Below the pieces are notes generated by a model, which was given only the letters and a program-made list of their open reading frames with translations, did not search any database and had not been told where the DNA came from. The position numbers and the translations under genes are program-made. A stretch of DNA of 41,023 nt from an uncultured bacterium (GTDB lineage Bacteria > Bacteroidota > Bacteroidia > Bacteroidales > Bacteroidaceae), in contig CAJMQU010000041.1 in assembly GCA_905215555.1 (NCBI GenBank), positions 1 to 41,023 on the forward strand, given 5' to 3'. Below are positions 23,654 to 32,037 of this stretch, piece after piece. Each line of letters begins with the position of its first letter. The first letter of the stretch is position 1.

Positions 23654-24948
23654 AACGGAAGACTATCGATATCATCACTCTGGGGTGTTCTAAAAATTTA
23701 GTGGATTCGGAGCATCTGATGCGTCAACTGGAAGAGGTCGGATATCATGTGACCCATGATGCGGAAAAACCGAAAGGAGAGATTGTAGTTATCAATACTT
23801 GCGGTTTCATCGGTGATGCAAAGGAAGAATCTATTAATATGATTCTGGAATTTGCGCAGGCAAGGGAAGAGGGACAGTTGGAGAAGTTGTATGTGATGGG
23901 GTGTCTCTCAGAGCGTTACCTGAAAGAACTGGCGATTGAGATTCCGCAGGTAGACAAATTCTATGGTAAATTCAATTGGGCAGAGTTGTTGCAGGATCTT
24001 GGTAAAGCCTATCATGAAGAACTTCATATTGAACGTACGCTTACCACTCCCAAACATTATGCATATCTGAAAATATCAGAAGGTTGTGACCGGAAATGCT
24101 CGTATTGTGCCATTCCTATTATCACGGGAAGACATGTATCTCGTCCAATGGAGGAAATTTTGGATGAAGTGCGTTATTTGGTTGCTAAAGGCGTGAAGGA
24201 GTTTCAGGTTATTGCTCAGGAACTGACTTATTACGGTGTGGACTTGTATAAGAAACAAATGCTTCCCGAACTTATAGAGCGTATTTCTGAGGTGCCTGGT
24301 GTGGAGTGGATACGCTTGCATTATGCTTATCCGGCGCATTTTCCGACAGGGTTGTTCAGAGTGATGCGTGAGCGTCCTAATGTATGCAAATATATGGATA
24401 TTGCCCTTCAGCACATTAGTGATCCGATGCTTGAGAAAATGCGTCGTCATGTGACTAAAGAAGAAACTTATCGTCTGCTGGAACAATTCCGTCGAGAGGT
24501 GCCGGGAATACATTTGCGTACTACTTTGATGGTGGGGCATCCTGGGGAAACGGAAGCTGATTTTGAAGATTTGAAGGAGTTTGTCCGTAAGGTCCGTTTC
24601 GATAGAATGGGAGCTTTTGCTTATTCGGAAGAGGATGGCACTTATGCGGCTGCCCACTATGAAGATGAAATTCCCCAGGAGATCAAGCAGGCGCGTTTGG
24701 ATGAATTGATGTCTATTCAACAGGGGATTTCAGCTGAATTGAGCGTAGCAAAAGTGGGTCAGCGTATGAAAGTGATCATAGACCGTCTGGAAGGTGATTA
24801 TTACGTTGGCCGTACTGAGTTTGATTCTCCTGAAGTGGACCCGGAAGTATTGATAGCACAGGAAGGGAAGCCTTTGCTTATAGGTAACTTTTACCAGGTA
24901 GAGATAATAAATTCCGATGATTTCGACCTTTTTGGACGGGTAATTTAA
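23650..24948 (+). CDS. rimO: Ribosomal protein uS12 methylthiotransferase RimO
   Basis: This 432-residue radical SAM enzyme adds a methylthio group to the conserved aspartate of ribosomal protein S12. The N-terminal UPF0004 domain has its iron-sulfur ligands Cys13, Cys51 and Cys85. The radical SAM cluster is bound by Cys146, Cys150 and Cys153 in GCDRKCSYCAIP. A C-terminal TRAM domain (about 365-432) ends the protein. The N-terminal LGCSKNLVDSE and the TRAM end distinguish it from the tRNA enzyme MiaB. It overlaps ftsY by 4 bp. Confidence 0.96.
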   Translation: MKRKTIDIITLGCSKNLVDSEHLMRQLEEVGYHVTHDAEKPKGEIVVINTCGFIGDAKEESINMILEFAQAREEGQLEKLYVMGCLSERYLKELAIEIPQVDKFYGKFNWAELLQDLGKAYHEELHIERTLTTPKHYAYLKISEGCDRKCSYCAIPIITGRHVSRPMEEILDEVRYLVAKGVKEFQVIAQELTYYGVDLYKKQMLPELIERISEVPGVEWIRLHYAYPAHFPTGLFRVMRERPNVCKYMDIALQHISDPMLEKMRRHVTKEETYRLLEQFRREVPGIHLRTTLMVGHPGETEADFEDLKEFVRKVRFDRMGAFAYSEEDGTYAAAHYEDEIPQEIKQARLDELMSIQQGISAELSVAKVGQRMKVIIDRLEGDYYVGRTEFDSPEVDPEVLIAQEGKPLLIGNFYQVEIINSDDFDLFGRVI

Positions 24949-24965
24949 AGATTTTTCCCGAAGAA

Positions 24966-24997
24966 TTTGTGTATATGCGGAAGTTTTGCTAATATAG
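24966..24997 (+). promoter_or_regulatory. Possible promoter of the HU gene pair
   Basis: TTTG (24966-24969), exactly 20 bp, then TAATATAG (24990-24997). The -33 box is perfect and spacing is right. The -7 box keeps the TA, the first T and the G of TAnnTTTG. The predicted leader is about 22 nt to the TTG start at 25026. Confidence 0.4.
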
Positions 24998-25025
24998 CGT
25001 CGAACTTTATAAAAATATCTGGATT

Positions 25026-25298
25026 TTGAATAATAAAGAGTTTACTTCAGAATTGTCACGGAGATTGGGGTATACCATAAAGGATACATCCGAGCTGATT
25101 GCATCTTTGCTGTCGGACATGACGCAACAGTTGCAAGAGGGGAACACTATTTCAATACAAGGTTTCGGAACTTTTGAGGTAAAGAAGAAAGCTGAGCGTA
25201 TTACTATTAATCCTACAACAAAATTGCGTATGTTGGTTCCTCCCAAGTTAGTACTGAATTATAAACCCAGCACTGCTCTGAAGGATAAATTTAAGTAA
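25026..25298 (+). CDS. HU-family DNA-binding protein with TTG start
   Basis: This 90-residue protein has the HU/IHF fold: N-terminal helices (FTSELSRRLGYTIKDTSEL), the FGTFEVKKKAERI strand, a DNA-binding arm containing INPTTK with the arm proline, and the end ALKDKFK. It bends and coats DNA in the nucleoid. No in-frame ATG or GTG lies upstream before a stop, and the first internal ATG would delete half of the domain, so the TTG at 25026 is very likely the real start. It is followed 34 bp later by the HU-LysM fusion gene, probably in one transcript. Confidence 0.88.
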   Translation: MNNKEFTSELSRRLGYTIKDTSELIASLLSDMTQQLQEGNTISIQGFGTFEVKKKAERITINPTTKLRMLVPPKLVLNYKPSTALKDKFK

Positions 25299-25332
25299 CC
25301 ATCTGTCTCACTTAAAGTAATCTCCCATAATT

Positions 25333-26580
25333 ATGAATGAAAAGCTGAACATACAGAATCTGATAGAACTGCTTGCCGAAAAGCACGGCATGGATAAGAA
25401 AGATGCCGAGAGTTTCGTGAAAGAATTTTTCCAGTTGGTCGAAGAATCGCTGGAGACAGATAAGTATGTGAAGATTAAAGGCTTGGGGACATTCAAGCTG
25501 ATAGATGTAGAGAGCCGTGAAAGTGTAAATATAAATACAGGAGAAAGATTTGAGATACAAGGGCATACTAAAGTTTCGTTTGCTCCGGAACCTTCTCTGA
25601 AAGATTTGATAAACAAGCCTTTCTCGCATTTTGAGACGGTAGTTTTGAATGATGAAACGGTGTTGGCAGATACTCTGGTAGAAAATAATTCCGAGGAGGA
25701 AGAAGAAAAAGAAGAAGAACTTTCAGGGAAGCAAACTGCTGAAGAAATACCTGCCGAAACGGAAGAAATCTCTACTGTAGTAGAAATAGAAGAGGTGCTA
25801 GCTGACGGGAAGGGGAGTGTTGAAGAAACGCCTGTTGAAATAGAAGAGGAATCGATAGAAACTGTTGACAAAACAATTCAAGTGGTGGAAGCGCCCACGG
25901 AAGAACCTGTAGGCGAGCTCGTAGAAGTGAAAGAACAGCCGTACTGGGAAGAAGATCGAGTTCCTGCTTATGAGGTACCTGCTCCTGACACTCTAACTCC
26001 TCCGGTGGATGCGTCGGATAGTTCTACTATGAAGTTTTTCATTGGTATTATAGTGCTGGTGGTTGTGTTGTGTGTAGGTGCTGTGCTTTTCATGTATTAT
26101 CCGGACTGGTTTGACAGTTCTGTACCACCTGCTGATAAAGTAGCTGATGAAAAGACGGAAAAACAGATTGTTCCTGTTGCTTTGACGGATAGTATTACGC
26201 AGAAAAACACTACGTTGGCTGCGAAAGCAGATACAGTGGCAGAAGCCGTTACGTCGATAGTTGTACCTGAGCAGGTAATTAAAACAAAACCTGTTGCTCC
26301 TGTCTCTGAAATGGATACCAAAAAAGTAACTTCTAAGAAAGAAAACAAGAAACCGTCGGCAACTCCTTTTGATGTGGATTCTGTGAACTATAAAATAGTG
26401 GGGACAAAGACCACCTATACAATAAAGGAGGGGGAAACTTTGACGAGGGTTGCACTTCGTTTCTACGGAACCAAAGCTCTTTGGCCGTATATCGTGAGGT
26501 ATAATCCCGATGTTATCAAGAATCCGGATCATGTACCTTATGGAACTGTAGTCAAGATACCGGAACTTGTGAAGAAATAA
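25333..26580 (+). CDS. HU-like domain / acidic linker / transmembrane / LysM fusion protein
   Basis: A 415-residue protein of four parts. Residues 1-95 are an HU/IHF-like domain (ending SFAPEPSLKDLINKPF). Residues 105-225 are strongly acidic and low complexity. Residues 234-256 are one hydrophobic helix. After a basic and Thr/Lys-rich spacer, residues 357-412 are a LysM domain. With the N-terminus inside, the HU part would face DNA and LysM would face peptidoglycan, linking nucleoid and wall. The DNA-intercalating arm proline of HU is replaced (VNINTGE), so DNA bending may be weak. Proteins of this layout are seen in Bacteroidetes genomes. I know of no functional study. It directly follows a normal HU gene and ends at a strong terminator. 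Confidence 0.85.
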   Translation: MNEKLNIQNLIELLAEKHGMDKKDAESFVKEFFQLVEESLETDKYVKIKGLGTFKLIDVESRESVNINTGERFEIQGHTKVSFAPEPSLKDLINKPFSHFETVVLNDETVLADTLVENNSEEEEEKEEELSGKQTAEEIPAETEEISTVVEIEEVLADGKGSVEETPVEIEEESIETVDKTIQVVEAPTEEPVGELVEVKEQPYWEEDRVPAYEVPAPDTLTPPVDASDSSTMKFFIGIIVLVVVLCVGAVLFMYYPDWFDSSVPPADKVADEKTEKQIVPVALTDSITQKNTTLAAKADTVAEAVTSIVVPEQVIKTKPVAPVSEMDTKKVTSKKENKKPSATPFDVDSVNYKIVGTKTTYTIKEGETLTRVALRFYGTKALWPYIVRYNPDVIKNPDHVPYGTVVKIPELVKK

Positions 26581-26591
26581 AAGGAAATATC

Positions 26592-26640
26592 TCACCCCTG
26601 CAAGTTGACAATACGGTACCTGCAGGGGTGAATTATTATT
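26592..26640 (+). terminator. Intrinsic terminator after the HU-LysM gene
   Basis: TCACCCCTGCA (26592-26602) and TGCAGGGGTGA (26621-26631) form a perfect 11-bp stem with an 18-nt loop, followed by an A/T-rich tract. It sits 11 bp after the stop codon. Confidence 0.75.
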
Positions 26641-26739
26641 TATCCCCATCTGCGAAATTGAAAATCTTTTTAGAAACTATTGCTAACTACTAAACTCTAT
26701 GAAAGTAGTTTAATCTAATTGTTTTTTAATAAAAATTAG

Positions 26740-26770
26740 TTGGTATGGTTAATTTATTCCCGTACTTTTG
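26740..26770 (+). promoter_or_regulatory. Promoter of the bat cluster
   Basis: TTGG (26740-26743), 19 bp, then TACTTTTG (26763-26770), a perfect TAnnTTTG. The leader to the moxR ATG is about 68 nt. Small inverted repeats lie upstream (AACTACT/AGTAGTT near 26685-26710). Confidence 0.55.
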
Positions 26771-26844
26771 GGAGCGAAAAAAATAATTACCAGTAAAATA
26801 CTGGATAACTAACGAAATTTAAACAATAAAAAATAAGAGTATTT

Positions 26845-27840
26845 ATGGCTGAAACAATTGATATCCGCGAACTGAATGAGCGGATTGAAAGACAAAGTTC
26901 TTTCGTTACCAACCTTACTACTGGCATGGACCAGATTATCGTAGGACAGAAACATCTGGTAGAGTCATTGTTAATCGGTTTGCTATCCGATGGACACGTA
27001 TTGTTGGAAGGTGTGCCGGGTTTGGCAAAGACATTGGCCATCAAGACGCTGGCTTCACTGATTGATGCGCAATATAGCCGAATACAGTTTACGCCCGATT
27101 TATTGCCTGCCGATGTTATCGGTACAATGGTTTACAGTCAGAAGGATGAAACTTTCCAGGTAAAGAAGGGACCTGTTTTCGCTAACTTCGTTTTGGCAGA
27201 TGAAATCAACCGTGCTCCAGCCAAAGTGCAGAGTGCCTTGCTGGAAGCCATGCAGGAACGTCAGGTGACTATTGGTAAGCAAACATTCTTGTTGCCCGAA
27301 CCTTTCCTCGTACTTGCTACACAGAATCCCATCGAACAGGAGGGTACTTATCCGTTGCCCGAAGCACAGGTAGACCGTTTTATGCTGAAAGTAGTCATTG
27401 ACTATCCGAAGATGGAAGAAGAAAAACTGATTATCCGCCAGAATATCAATGGTGAGAAGTTCAATGTGAGACCTATTCTGAAAGCAGAAGAAATTATTGA
27501 AGCCCGTAAGGTAGTCCGCCAAGTGTATCTGGATGAAAAAATAGAACGCTATATTGTTGATATTGTGTTTGCGACCCGTTATCCGGAAAAATATGACTTG
27601 AAAGAGCTGAAAGATATGATTGGGTTTGGTGGTTCACCCCGTGCATCTATCAATCTGGCATTGGCAGCCCGTACTTATGCTTTCATCAAACGCCGTGGTT
27701 ACGTTATTCCCGAGGATGTGCGTGCTGTGGCTCATGACGTATTGCGTCATCGTATCGGTCTGACATATGAGGCAGAAGCCAGCAACCTGACTTCTGATGA
27801 AATCATCAGTAAGATATTGAATAAGGTTGAAGTACCTTGA
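26845..27840 (+). CDS. MoxR-family AAA+ ATPase
   Basis: This 331-residue AAA+ protein has Walker A GVPGLAKT (56-63), Walker B FVLADE (115-120), and the MoxR signature NRAPAKVQSALLEAMQE. MoxR ATPases act as chaperone-like motors that activate partner proteins carrying VWA domains. Two VWA proteins (BatA, BatB) and a DUF58 protein are encoded just downstream, the classic MoxR-DUF58-VWA arrangement. It is the first gene of the bat cluster. A gap of 125 bp with three stacked hairpins separates it from the next gene. Confidence 0.95.
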   Translation: MAETIDIRELNERIERQSSFVTNLTTGMDQIIVGQKHLVESLLIGLLSDGHVLLEGVPGLAKTLAIKTLASLIDAQYSRIQFTPDLLPADVIGTMVYSQKDETFQVKKGPVFANFVLADEINRAPAKVQSALLEAMQERQVTIGKQTFLLPEPFLVLATQNPIEQEGTYPLPEAQVDRFMLKVVIDYPKMEEEKLIIRQNINGEKFNVRPILKAEEIIEARKVVRQVYLDEKIERYIVDIVFATRYPEKYDLKELKDMIGFGGSPRASINLALAARTYAFIKRRGYVIPEDVRAVAHDVLRHRIGLTYEAEASNLTSDEIISKILNKVEVP

Positions 27841-27856
27841 TGTAAATATCTATAAA

Positions 27857-27930
27857 ATAGCTTCTGGAAGCTATAAATAAACGTTGCCAACGTTTTTAAA
27901 GAATCTTGTCGACGTTTTTGAAGAACGTCG
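27857..27930 (+). repeat. Three consecutive hairpins between moxR and the DUF58 gene
   Basis: Three perfect inverted repeats follow one another: ATAGCTTC/GAAGCTAT (27857-27874, 2-nt centre), AAACGTTG/CAACGTTT (27879-27895, 1-nt centre) and CGACGTT/AACGTCG (27910-27930, 7-nt loop). The first two have centres too short for a normal RNA loop unless the innermost pairs open. None has a proper T-run after it, so mRNA processing, partial attenuation or protein binding are all possible. Confidence 0.55.
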
Positions 27931-27965
27931 TAGGTATTTATTAACGGAATTATTCTACTATATAA

Positions 27966-28835
27966 ATGGAAACAAGTGAACTGTTAAAAAAAGTCCGTCA
28001 AATTGAAATCAAAACGCGCGGATTGTCCAACAATATTTTTGCAGGCCAGTATCATTCGGCTTTCAAGGGTAGAGGTATGGCATTTTCCGAAGTGCGCGAA
28101 TATCAGTTTGGCGACGATATACGCGACATTGACTGGAACGTGACCGCACGCTTCAACAAACCTTACGTCAAGGTGTTTGAAGAGGAGCGTGAACTGACCG
28201 TGATGTTGCTGGTGGATGTTTCCGGTAGTTTGGAATTCGGTACGGTGAAGCAGATGAAAAAGGATATGGTGACGGAGATTGCAGCTACATTGGCATTTTC
28301 GGCTATACAGAACAATGATAAAATCGGCGTTATCTTTTTCTCTGACCGAATAGAGAAGTTTATCCCACCCAAGAAAGGGCGAAAGCATATCTTGTATATT
28401 ATCCGCGAATTGATTGATTTCAAGGCAGAAAGCAGACGGACAGACATCCGTCTCGGATTGGAATATCTGACGAACGTGATGAAGCGTCGTTGCACGGCGT
28501 TTCTTTTGTCCGATTTCATCGATCAGGGAAATTTCAAGAATGCAATGACCATTGCCAACCGGAAACATGATGTGGTAGCTATCCAGGTGTATGACCGCAG
28601 GGTAGAGGAACTGCCGGCTATCGGCTTGATGAAAATTAAAGATGCTGAGACCGGACATGAACAGTGGATTGACACTTCATCACGTGCCGTTCGTCGCGCT
28701 CATCATGATTGGTGGGTGAACAAACAGGTGGAGCTGCATGAAGTGTTCACTAAGAGTAATGTCGATAATGTGTCGGTACGTACCGATCAGGATTATGTCA
28801 AGGCATTGATGAATTTGTTTGCAAAACGAAATTAA
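27966..28835 (+). CDS. DUF58 domain protein of the bat cluster
   Basis: This 289-residue protein contains the DUF58 hallmark (YQFGDDIRDIDWNVTARF, about 47-64). A degenerate VWA-like fold follows (VMLLVDVSGSLEFG and later FLLSDFID). There are no membrane helices, so it is probably cytoplasmic and membrane-associated through partners. In many genomes a DUF58 gene directly follows moxR and is thought to work with it in an envelope- or maturation-related complex, but the biochemical role is unknown. It is followed 8 bp later by the DUF4381-like gene. Confidence 0.92.
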   Translation: METSELLKKVRQIEIKTRGLSNNIFAGQYHSAFKGRGMAFSEVREYQFGDDIRDIDWNVTARFNKPYVKVFEEERELTVMLLVDVSGSLEFGTVKQMKKDMVTEIAATLAFSAIQNNDKIGVIFFSDRIEKFIPPKKGRKHILYIIRELIDFKAESRRTDIRLGLEYLTNVMKRRCTAFLLSDFIDQGNFKNAMTIANRKHDVVAIQVYDRRVEELPAIGLMKIKDAETGHEQWIDTSSRAVRRAHHDWWVNKQVELHEVFTKSNVDNVSVRTDQDYVKALMNLFAKRN

Positions 28836-28843
28836 TCGGAAAA

Positions 28844-29923
28844 ATGAAAAGATATCTGTTTCTGATAACCCTATTGGGCATATTGACCGGCAAGGCTGTG
28901 GCGCAGTCGGTAACAGTGGATGCTACCATCGATTCTCTGCAAATATATATTGGTGACCAAGCGAAGATAAAACTTCAAGTGGCGCTGGATGCGGATAAAC
29001 GGGCCATTTTTCCGGTTTATACTGATACTTTAGTGCGTGGTGTGGAGATTATCGATGTCGCGAAAGCGGATACACAGTATATAAATGATAATAAGCGAAT
29101 GCTGATTACGCAGGAATATACTGTTACGTCATTTGACTCGGCACTGTATTATTTGCCGCCAATGGAGGTGATGGTAGATAATAAAGCATACCACTCGAAG
29201 GCATTGGCGTTGAAAGTATACTCGATGAATGTGCCGTTGGACCCTGAAAATCCGGAGCAGTTTTTTGGACCTAAAACAGTGATGCAACCTCCTTTCGTAT
29301 GGGAAGATTGGTATGGAATTATCACTTGTGGTATACTGCTTATTCCGTTTGCATTGTTGCTTGTCTATCTGATTATGCGTATCTGTGATAATAAGCCGAT
29401 TATACGCAAAGTGAAAGTAGAGCCGAAATTGCCACCGCATCAGCAGGCAATGAAAGAGATAGAGCGTATCAAGAGCGAGAAAGTATGGCAAAAAGGGCAA
29501 TCAAAAGAATACTATACGGAGTTAACGGACGCTTTGCGTACTTATATCAAAGGCCGTTTTGGTTTCAATGCCTTGGAAATGACTTCTTCGGAAATTATAG
29601 AGAGATTGCTTGAAATGGAGGATAAAGAGGCCATTGCCGATCTGCGTACTCTCTTCCAGACTGCTGATCTGGTGAAGTTCGCTAAACATGCTCCGCTGAT
29701 GAATGAGAATGATGCGAATCTGATTAATGCCATTGATTTTATCAATGAAACGAAAGAGGTAGAGGCTGAAAATGTGAAAACGCAGCCGACTGAAATCACT
29801 ATCATTGAGAAACGCTCGTTGCGCACGAAGATACTGTTAGGTGTAGGTATTGCTGTGTTGACAGCTGCCTTGATTGGTGCACTCACTTATATTGGAATGC
29901 AGTTATATAGTTATTTTGCTTGA
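28844..29923 (+). CDS. BatD/DUF4381-like membrane protein of the bat cluster
   Basis: This 359-residue protein has a signal peptide (about 1-20, ending AVAQ), a periplasmic Ig-like beta region, a central membrane helix (about 160-180), a cytoplasmic helical module, and a final membrane helix (about 330-355). The cytoplasmic module (EYYTELTDALRTYIKGRFG... KFAKHAP) resembles the C-terminal module of BatD encoded later in this cluster. Its place between the DUF58 and VWA genes is where DUF4381 proteins occur in other bacteria. It lies 8 bp after the DUF58 gene. The function is not known. Confidence 0.82.
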   Translation: MKRYLFLITLLGILTGKAVAQSVTVDATIDSLQIYIGDQAKIKLQVALDADKRAIFPVYTDTLVRGVEIIDVAKADTQYINDNKRMLITQEYTVTSFDSALYYLPPMEVMVDNKAYHSKALALKVYSMNVPLDPENPEQFFGPKTVMQPPFVWEDWYGIITCGILLIPFALLLVYLIMRICDNKPIIRKVKVEPKLPPHQQAMKEIERIKSEKVWQKGQSKEYYTELTDALRTYIKGRFGFNALEMTSSEIIERLLEMEDKEAIADLRTLFQTADLVKFAKHAPLMNENDANLINAIDFINETKEVEAENVKTQPTEITIIEKRSLRTKILLGVGIAVLTAALIGALTYIGMQLYSYFA

Positions 29924-29980
29924 TTGCAGAATCTGAGGTAACTTCAATCGTGAATTGTAAATTGTTAAATAGTAAATACA

Positions 29981-30964
29981 ATGGTTTTTGCCAATATTGA
30001 ATATTTGTTTTTGCTGCTGTTGCTTATACCTTATATAGTATGGTATGTCATGAAGCGGAAGAATAATGAAGCTACACTTCAGGTTTCGGACGCTCGTGTG
30101 TATGCGCATACGCCAAAGAGTTATAAGAACTATTTGTTGCATGTGCCTTTTGTACTGCGCATTGTTGTTTTGGCATTGATTATCGTGGTGCTGGCGCGTC
30201 CTCAAACAACGAATAGCTGGCAAAACAGTGAAATTGAAGGTATCGATATCATGCTGGCTATCGATGTATCTACCAGTATGCTGGCAGAGGACTTGAAACC
30301 AAACCGTCTGGAAGCTGCGAAAGATGTGGCGGCGGAATTTATCAATGGCCGTCCTAATGATAATATCGGTATTACGTTGTTTGCCGCGGAAAGTTTCACG
30401 CAGTGTCCGCTGACGGTGGACCATGCGGTGTTGCTGAACTTGTTTCAGGGCATCAAATGTGGTATCATAGAGGATGGAACAGCGGTCGGCATGGGGATTG
30501 CCAATGCCGTAACTCGCCTGAAAGACAGCAAAGCGAAGTCTAAAGTAATCATTCTTTTGACAGATGGTACAAACAATAAAGGGGATATTTCTCCGCTGAC
30601 AGCAGCAGAAATAGCCAAAAGTTTTGGTATCCGTGTTTATACTATCGGTGTAGGTACGAACGGCATGGCGCCTTATCCTTATCCAGTGGGTAATACGGTG
30701 CAGTACGTTAACTTGCCGGTAGAAATTGATGAAAAGACACTGACGCAGATTGCTGCCACTACGGAAGGAAATTATTTCCGTGCAACCAGCAATTCTAAAT
30801 TGAAAGAAGTGTATGAGGAAATCGACAAGTTAGAGAAGACCAAATTGAATGTGAAAGAGTATAGCAAGCGGCAAGAAGAATACCGTTGGTTTGCTTTGGC
30901 TGCATTCTTGTGTGTGTTGCTCGAAGTGTTGCTCCGCAACTCTATCTTGAAAAAGATACCTTAA
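29981..30964 (+). CDS. batA: BatA, VWA-domain membrane protein
   Basis: This 327-residue protein has two N-terminal membrane helices (about 8-24 and 55-72), a periplasmic-or-cytoplasmic von Willebrand A domain, and a C-terminal helix. The VWA domain has an intact metal site: DVSTS (95-99), a later Thr in DGTAVG, and TDG. Such domains bind protein ligands through a metal ion and are often served by MoxR ATPases. In Bacteroides fragilis the bat operon was linked to aerotolerance. The gene is one of two VWA genes in tandem and is probably a duplication partner of batB. Confidence 0.9.
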   Translation: MVFANIEYLFLLLLLIPYIVWYVMKRKNNEATLQVSDARVYAHTPKSYKNYLLHVPFVLRIVVLALIIVVLARPQTTNSWQNSEIEGIDIMLAIDVSTSMLAEDLKPNRLEAAKDVAAEFINGRPNDNIGITLFAAESFTQCPLTVDHAVLLNLFQGIKCGIIEDGTAVGMGIANAVTRLKDSKAKSKVIILLTDGTNNKGDISPLTAAEIAKSFGIRVYTIGVGTNGMAPYPYPVGNTVQYVNLPVEIDEKTLTQIAATTEGNYFRATSNSKLKEVYEEIDKLEKTKLNVKEYSKRQEEYRWFALAAFLCVLLEVLLRNSILKKIP

Positions 30965-31005
30965 GACAGTGCATTAATTGTAAATTACTAAAACGTAATA
31001 GAAAG

Positions 31006-32037
31006 ATGTTTCGATTTGAAGAATCTACATATTTATACCTATTGCTCTTGTTGCCTCTTTTGGCGGCTTTCTATCTGTACTCCAATTATCGGAGACGGAA
31101 AGCAATCCGCAAGTTTGGTGACCCGGTGCTGATGGTACAACTGATGCCGGACGTATCTAAATATCGCCCGGATGTGAAGTTTGGGTTAGTGTTTGCTGCG
31201 ATTGGACTGTTTGCAGTATTGCTGGCACGTCCGCAGTTTGGCTCCAAACTGGAGACTGTGAAGCGCCAGGGAGTGGAAGTGATGATTGCATTGGATATAT
31301 CTAACTCTATGTTGGCGCAAGATGTGCAGCCTAGTCGTCTGGAAAAAGCTAAAAGACTGGTAGCACAGTTGGTAGACAAGATGGAGAATGATAAGGTAGG
31401 TATGATTGTGTTTGCTGGTGATGCTTTTACGCAGTTGCCTATCACGAGCGATTATATCTCTGCCAAAATGTTTCTGGAATCCATCAATCCTTCGCTGATA
31501 TCAAAGCAGGGTACTGCTATCGGAGCGGCAATCAATCTGGCAACCCGTAGTTTTACGCCTCAGGAAGGGGTAGGGCGTTCTGTCATTGTTATTACTGACG
31601 GTGAGAACCATGAAGGTGGTGCGGTAGAAGCAGCTAAAGCTGCTGCCGAGAAAGGCATTCAAGTCAATGTATTGGGTGTAGGTATGCCTGACGGTGCACC
31701 TATTCCTATAGAAGGAACGAATGATTTTCGTCGCGATCGTGACGGGAATGTAGTTGTCACTCGCCTGAATGAGCAGATGTGTCAGGAGATAGCTCAGGCA
31801 GGAGATGGAATTTATGTGCGTGTGGATAACTCGAATGCTGCGCAAAAGGCAATTACTCAGGAAATTGATAAAATGGCGAAAGCGGATGTGGAAACGCAGG
31901 TTTATACAGAATTCAACGAACAGTTTCAGGCTGTTGCATGGATTATTCTGTTGTTGTTATTGGCTGAAATGCTGATTCTGGAACGTAAGAACCCGCTATT
32001 CCGTAATATCCATTTGTTTAAAAAGGAAGAGGTATGA
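31006..32037 (+). CDS. batB: BatB, VWA-domain membrane protein
   Basis: This 343-residue paralogue of BatA has two N-terminal helices (about 8-26 and 58-75), a VWA domain with complete MIDAS residues (DISNS 97-101, QGTAIG, TDGEN), and a C-terminal helix (about 305-322). The open frame continues upstream into the batA 3' end with a TTG. I use the ATG at 31006 because MFRFEESTYLYLLLLLP is the usual start and the gap to batA is then 41 bp. Its stop overlaps the batC start by 4 bp. Confidence 0.92.
   Translation: MFRFEESTYLYLLLLLPLLAAFYLYSNYRRRKAIRKFGDPVLMVQLMPDVSKYRPDVKFGLVFAAIGLFAVLLARPQFGSKLETVKRQGVEVMIALDISNSMLAQDVQPSRLEKAKRLVAQLVDKMENDKVGMIVFAGDAFTQLPITSDYISAKMFLESINPSLISKQGTAIGAAINLATRSFTPQEGVGRSVIVITDGENHEGGAVEAAKAAAEKGIQVNVLGVGMPDGAPIPIEGTNDFRRDRDGNVVVTRLNEQMCQEIAQAGDGIYVRVDNSNAAQKAITQEIDKMAKADVETQVYTEFNEQFQAVAWIILLLLLAEMLILERKNPLFRNIHLFKKEEV

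Noticed and set aside
24076..24720. A 214-residue open frame antisense to rimO.
   Set aside because: It lies wholly inside a well-supported radical SAM gene, and its His/Phe/Arg-rich composition is typical of an antisense shadow.
25993..26649. A 218-residue open frame antisense to the HU-LysM gene.
   Set aside because: It runs through the terminator and the membrane and LysM coding parts of the sense gene, and its Arg/Tyr/Asn-rich sequence shows no domain.
26683..26740. Small inverted repeats (AACTACT/AGTAGTT, CTAATT/AATTAG) before the bat promoter as a riboswitch or operator.
   Set aside because: They are short and A/T-rich, lie upstream of the promoter, and are within what is expected by chance in such DNA.
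27984..28658. A 224-residue open frame antisense to the DUF58 gene.
   Set aside because: It lies entirely within a confident gene and shows no family motif.
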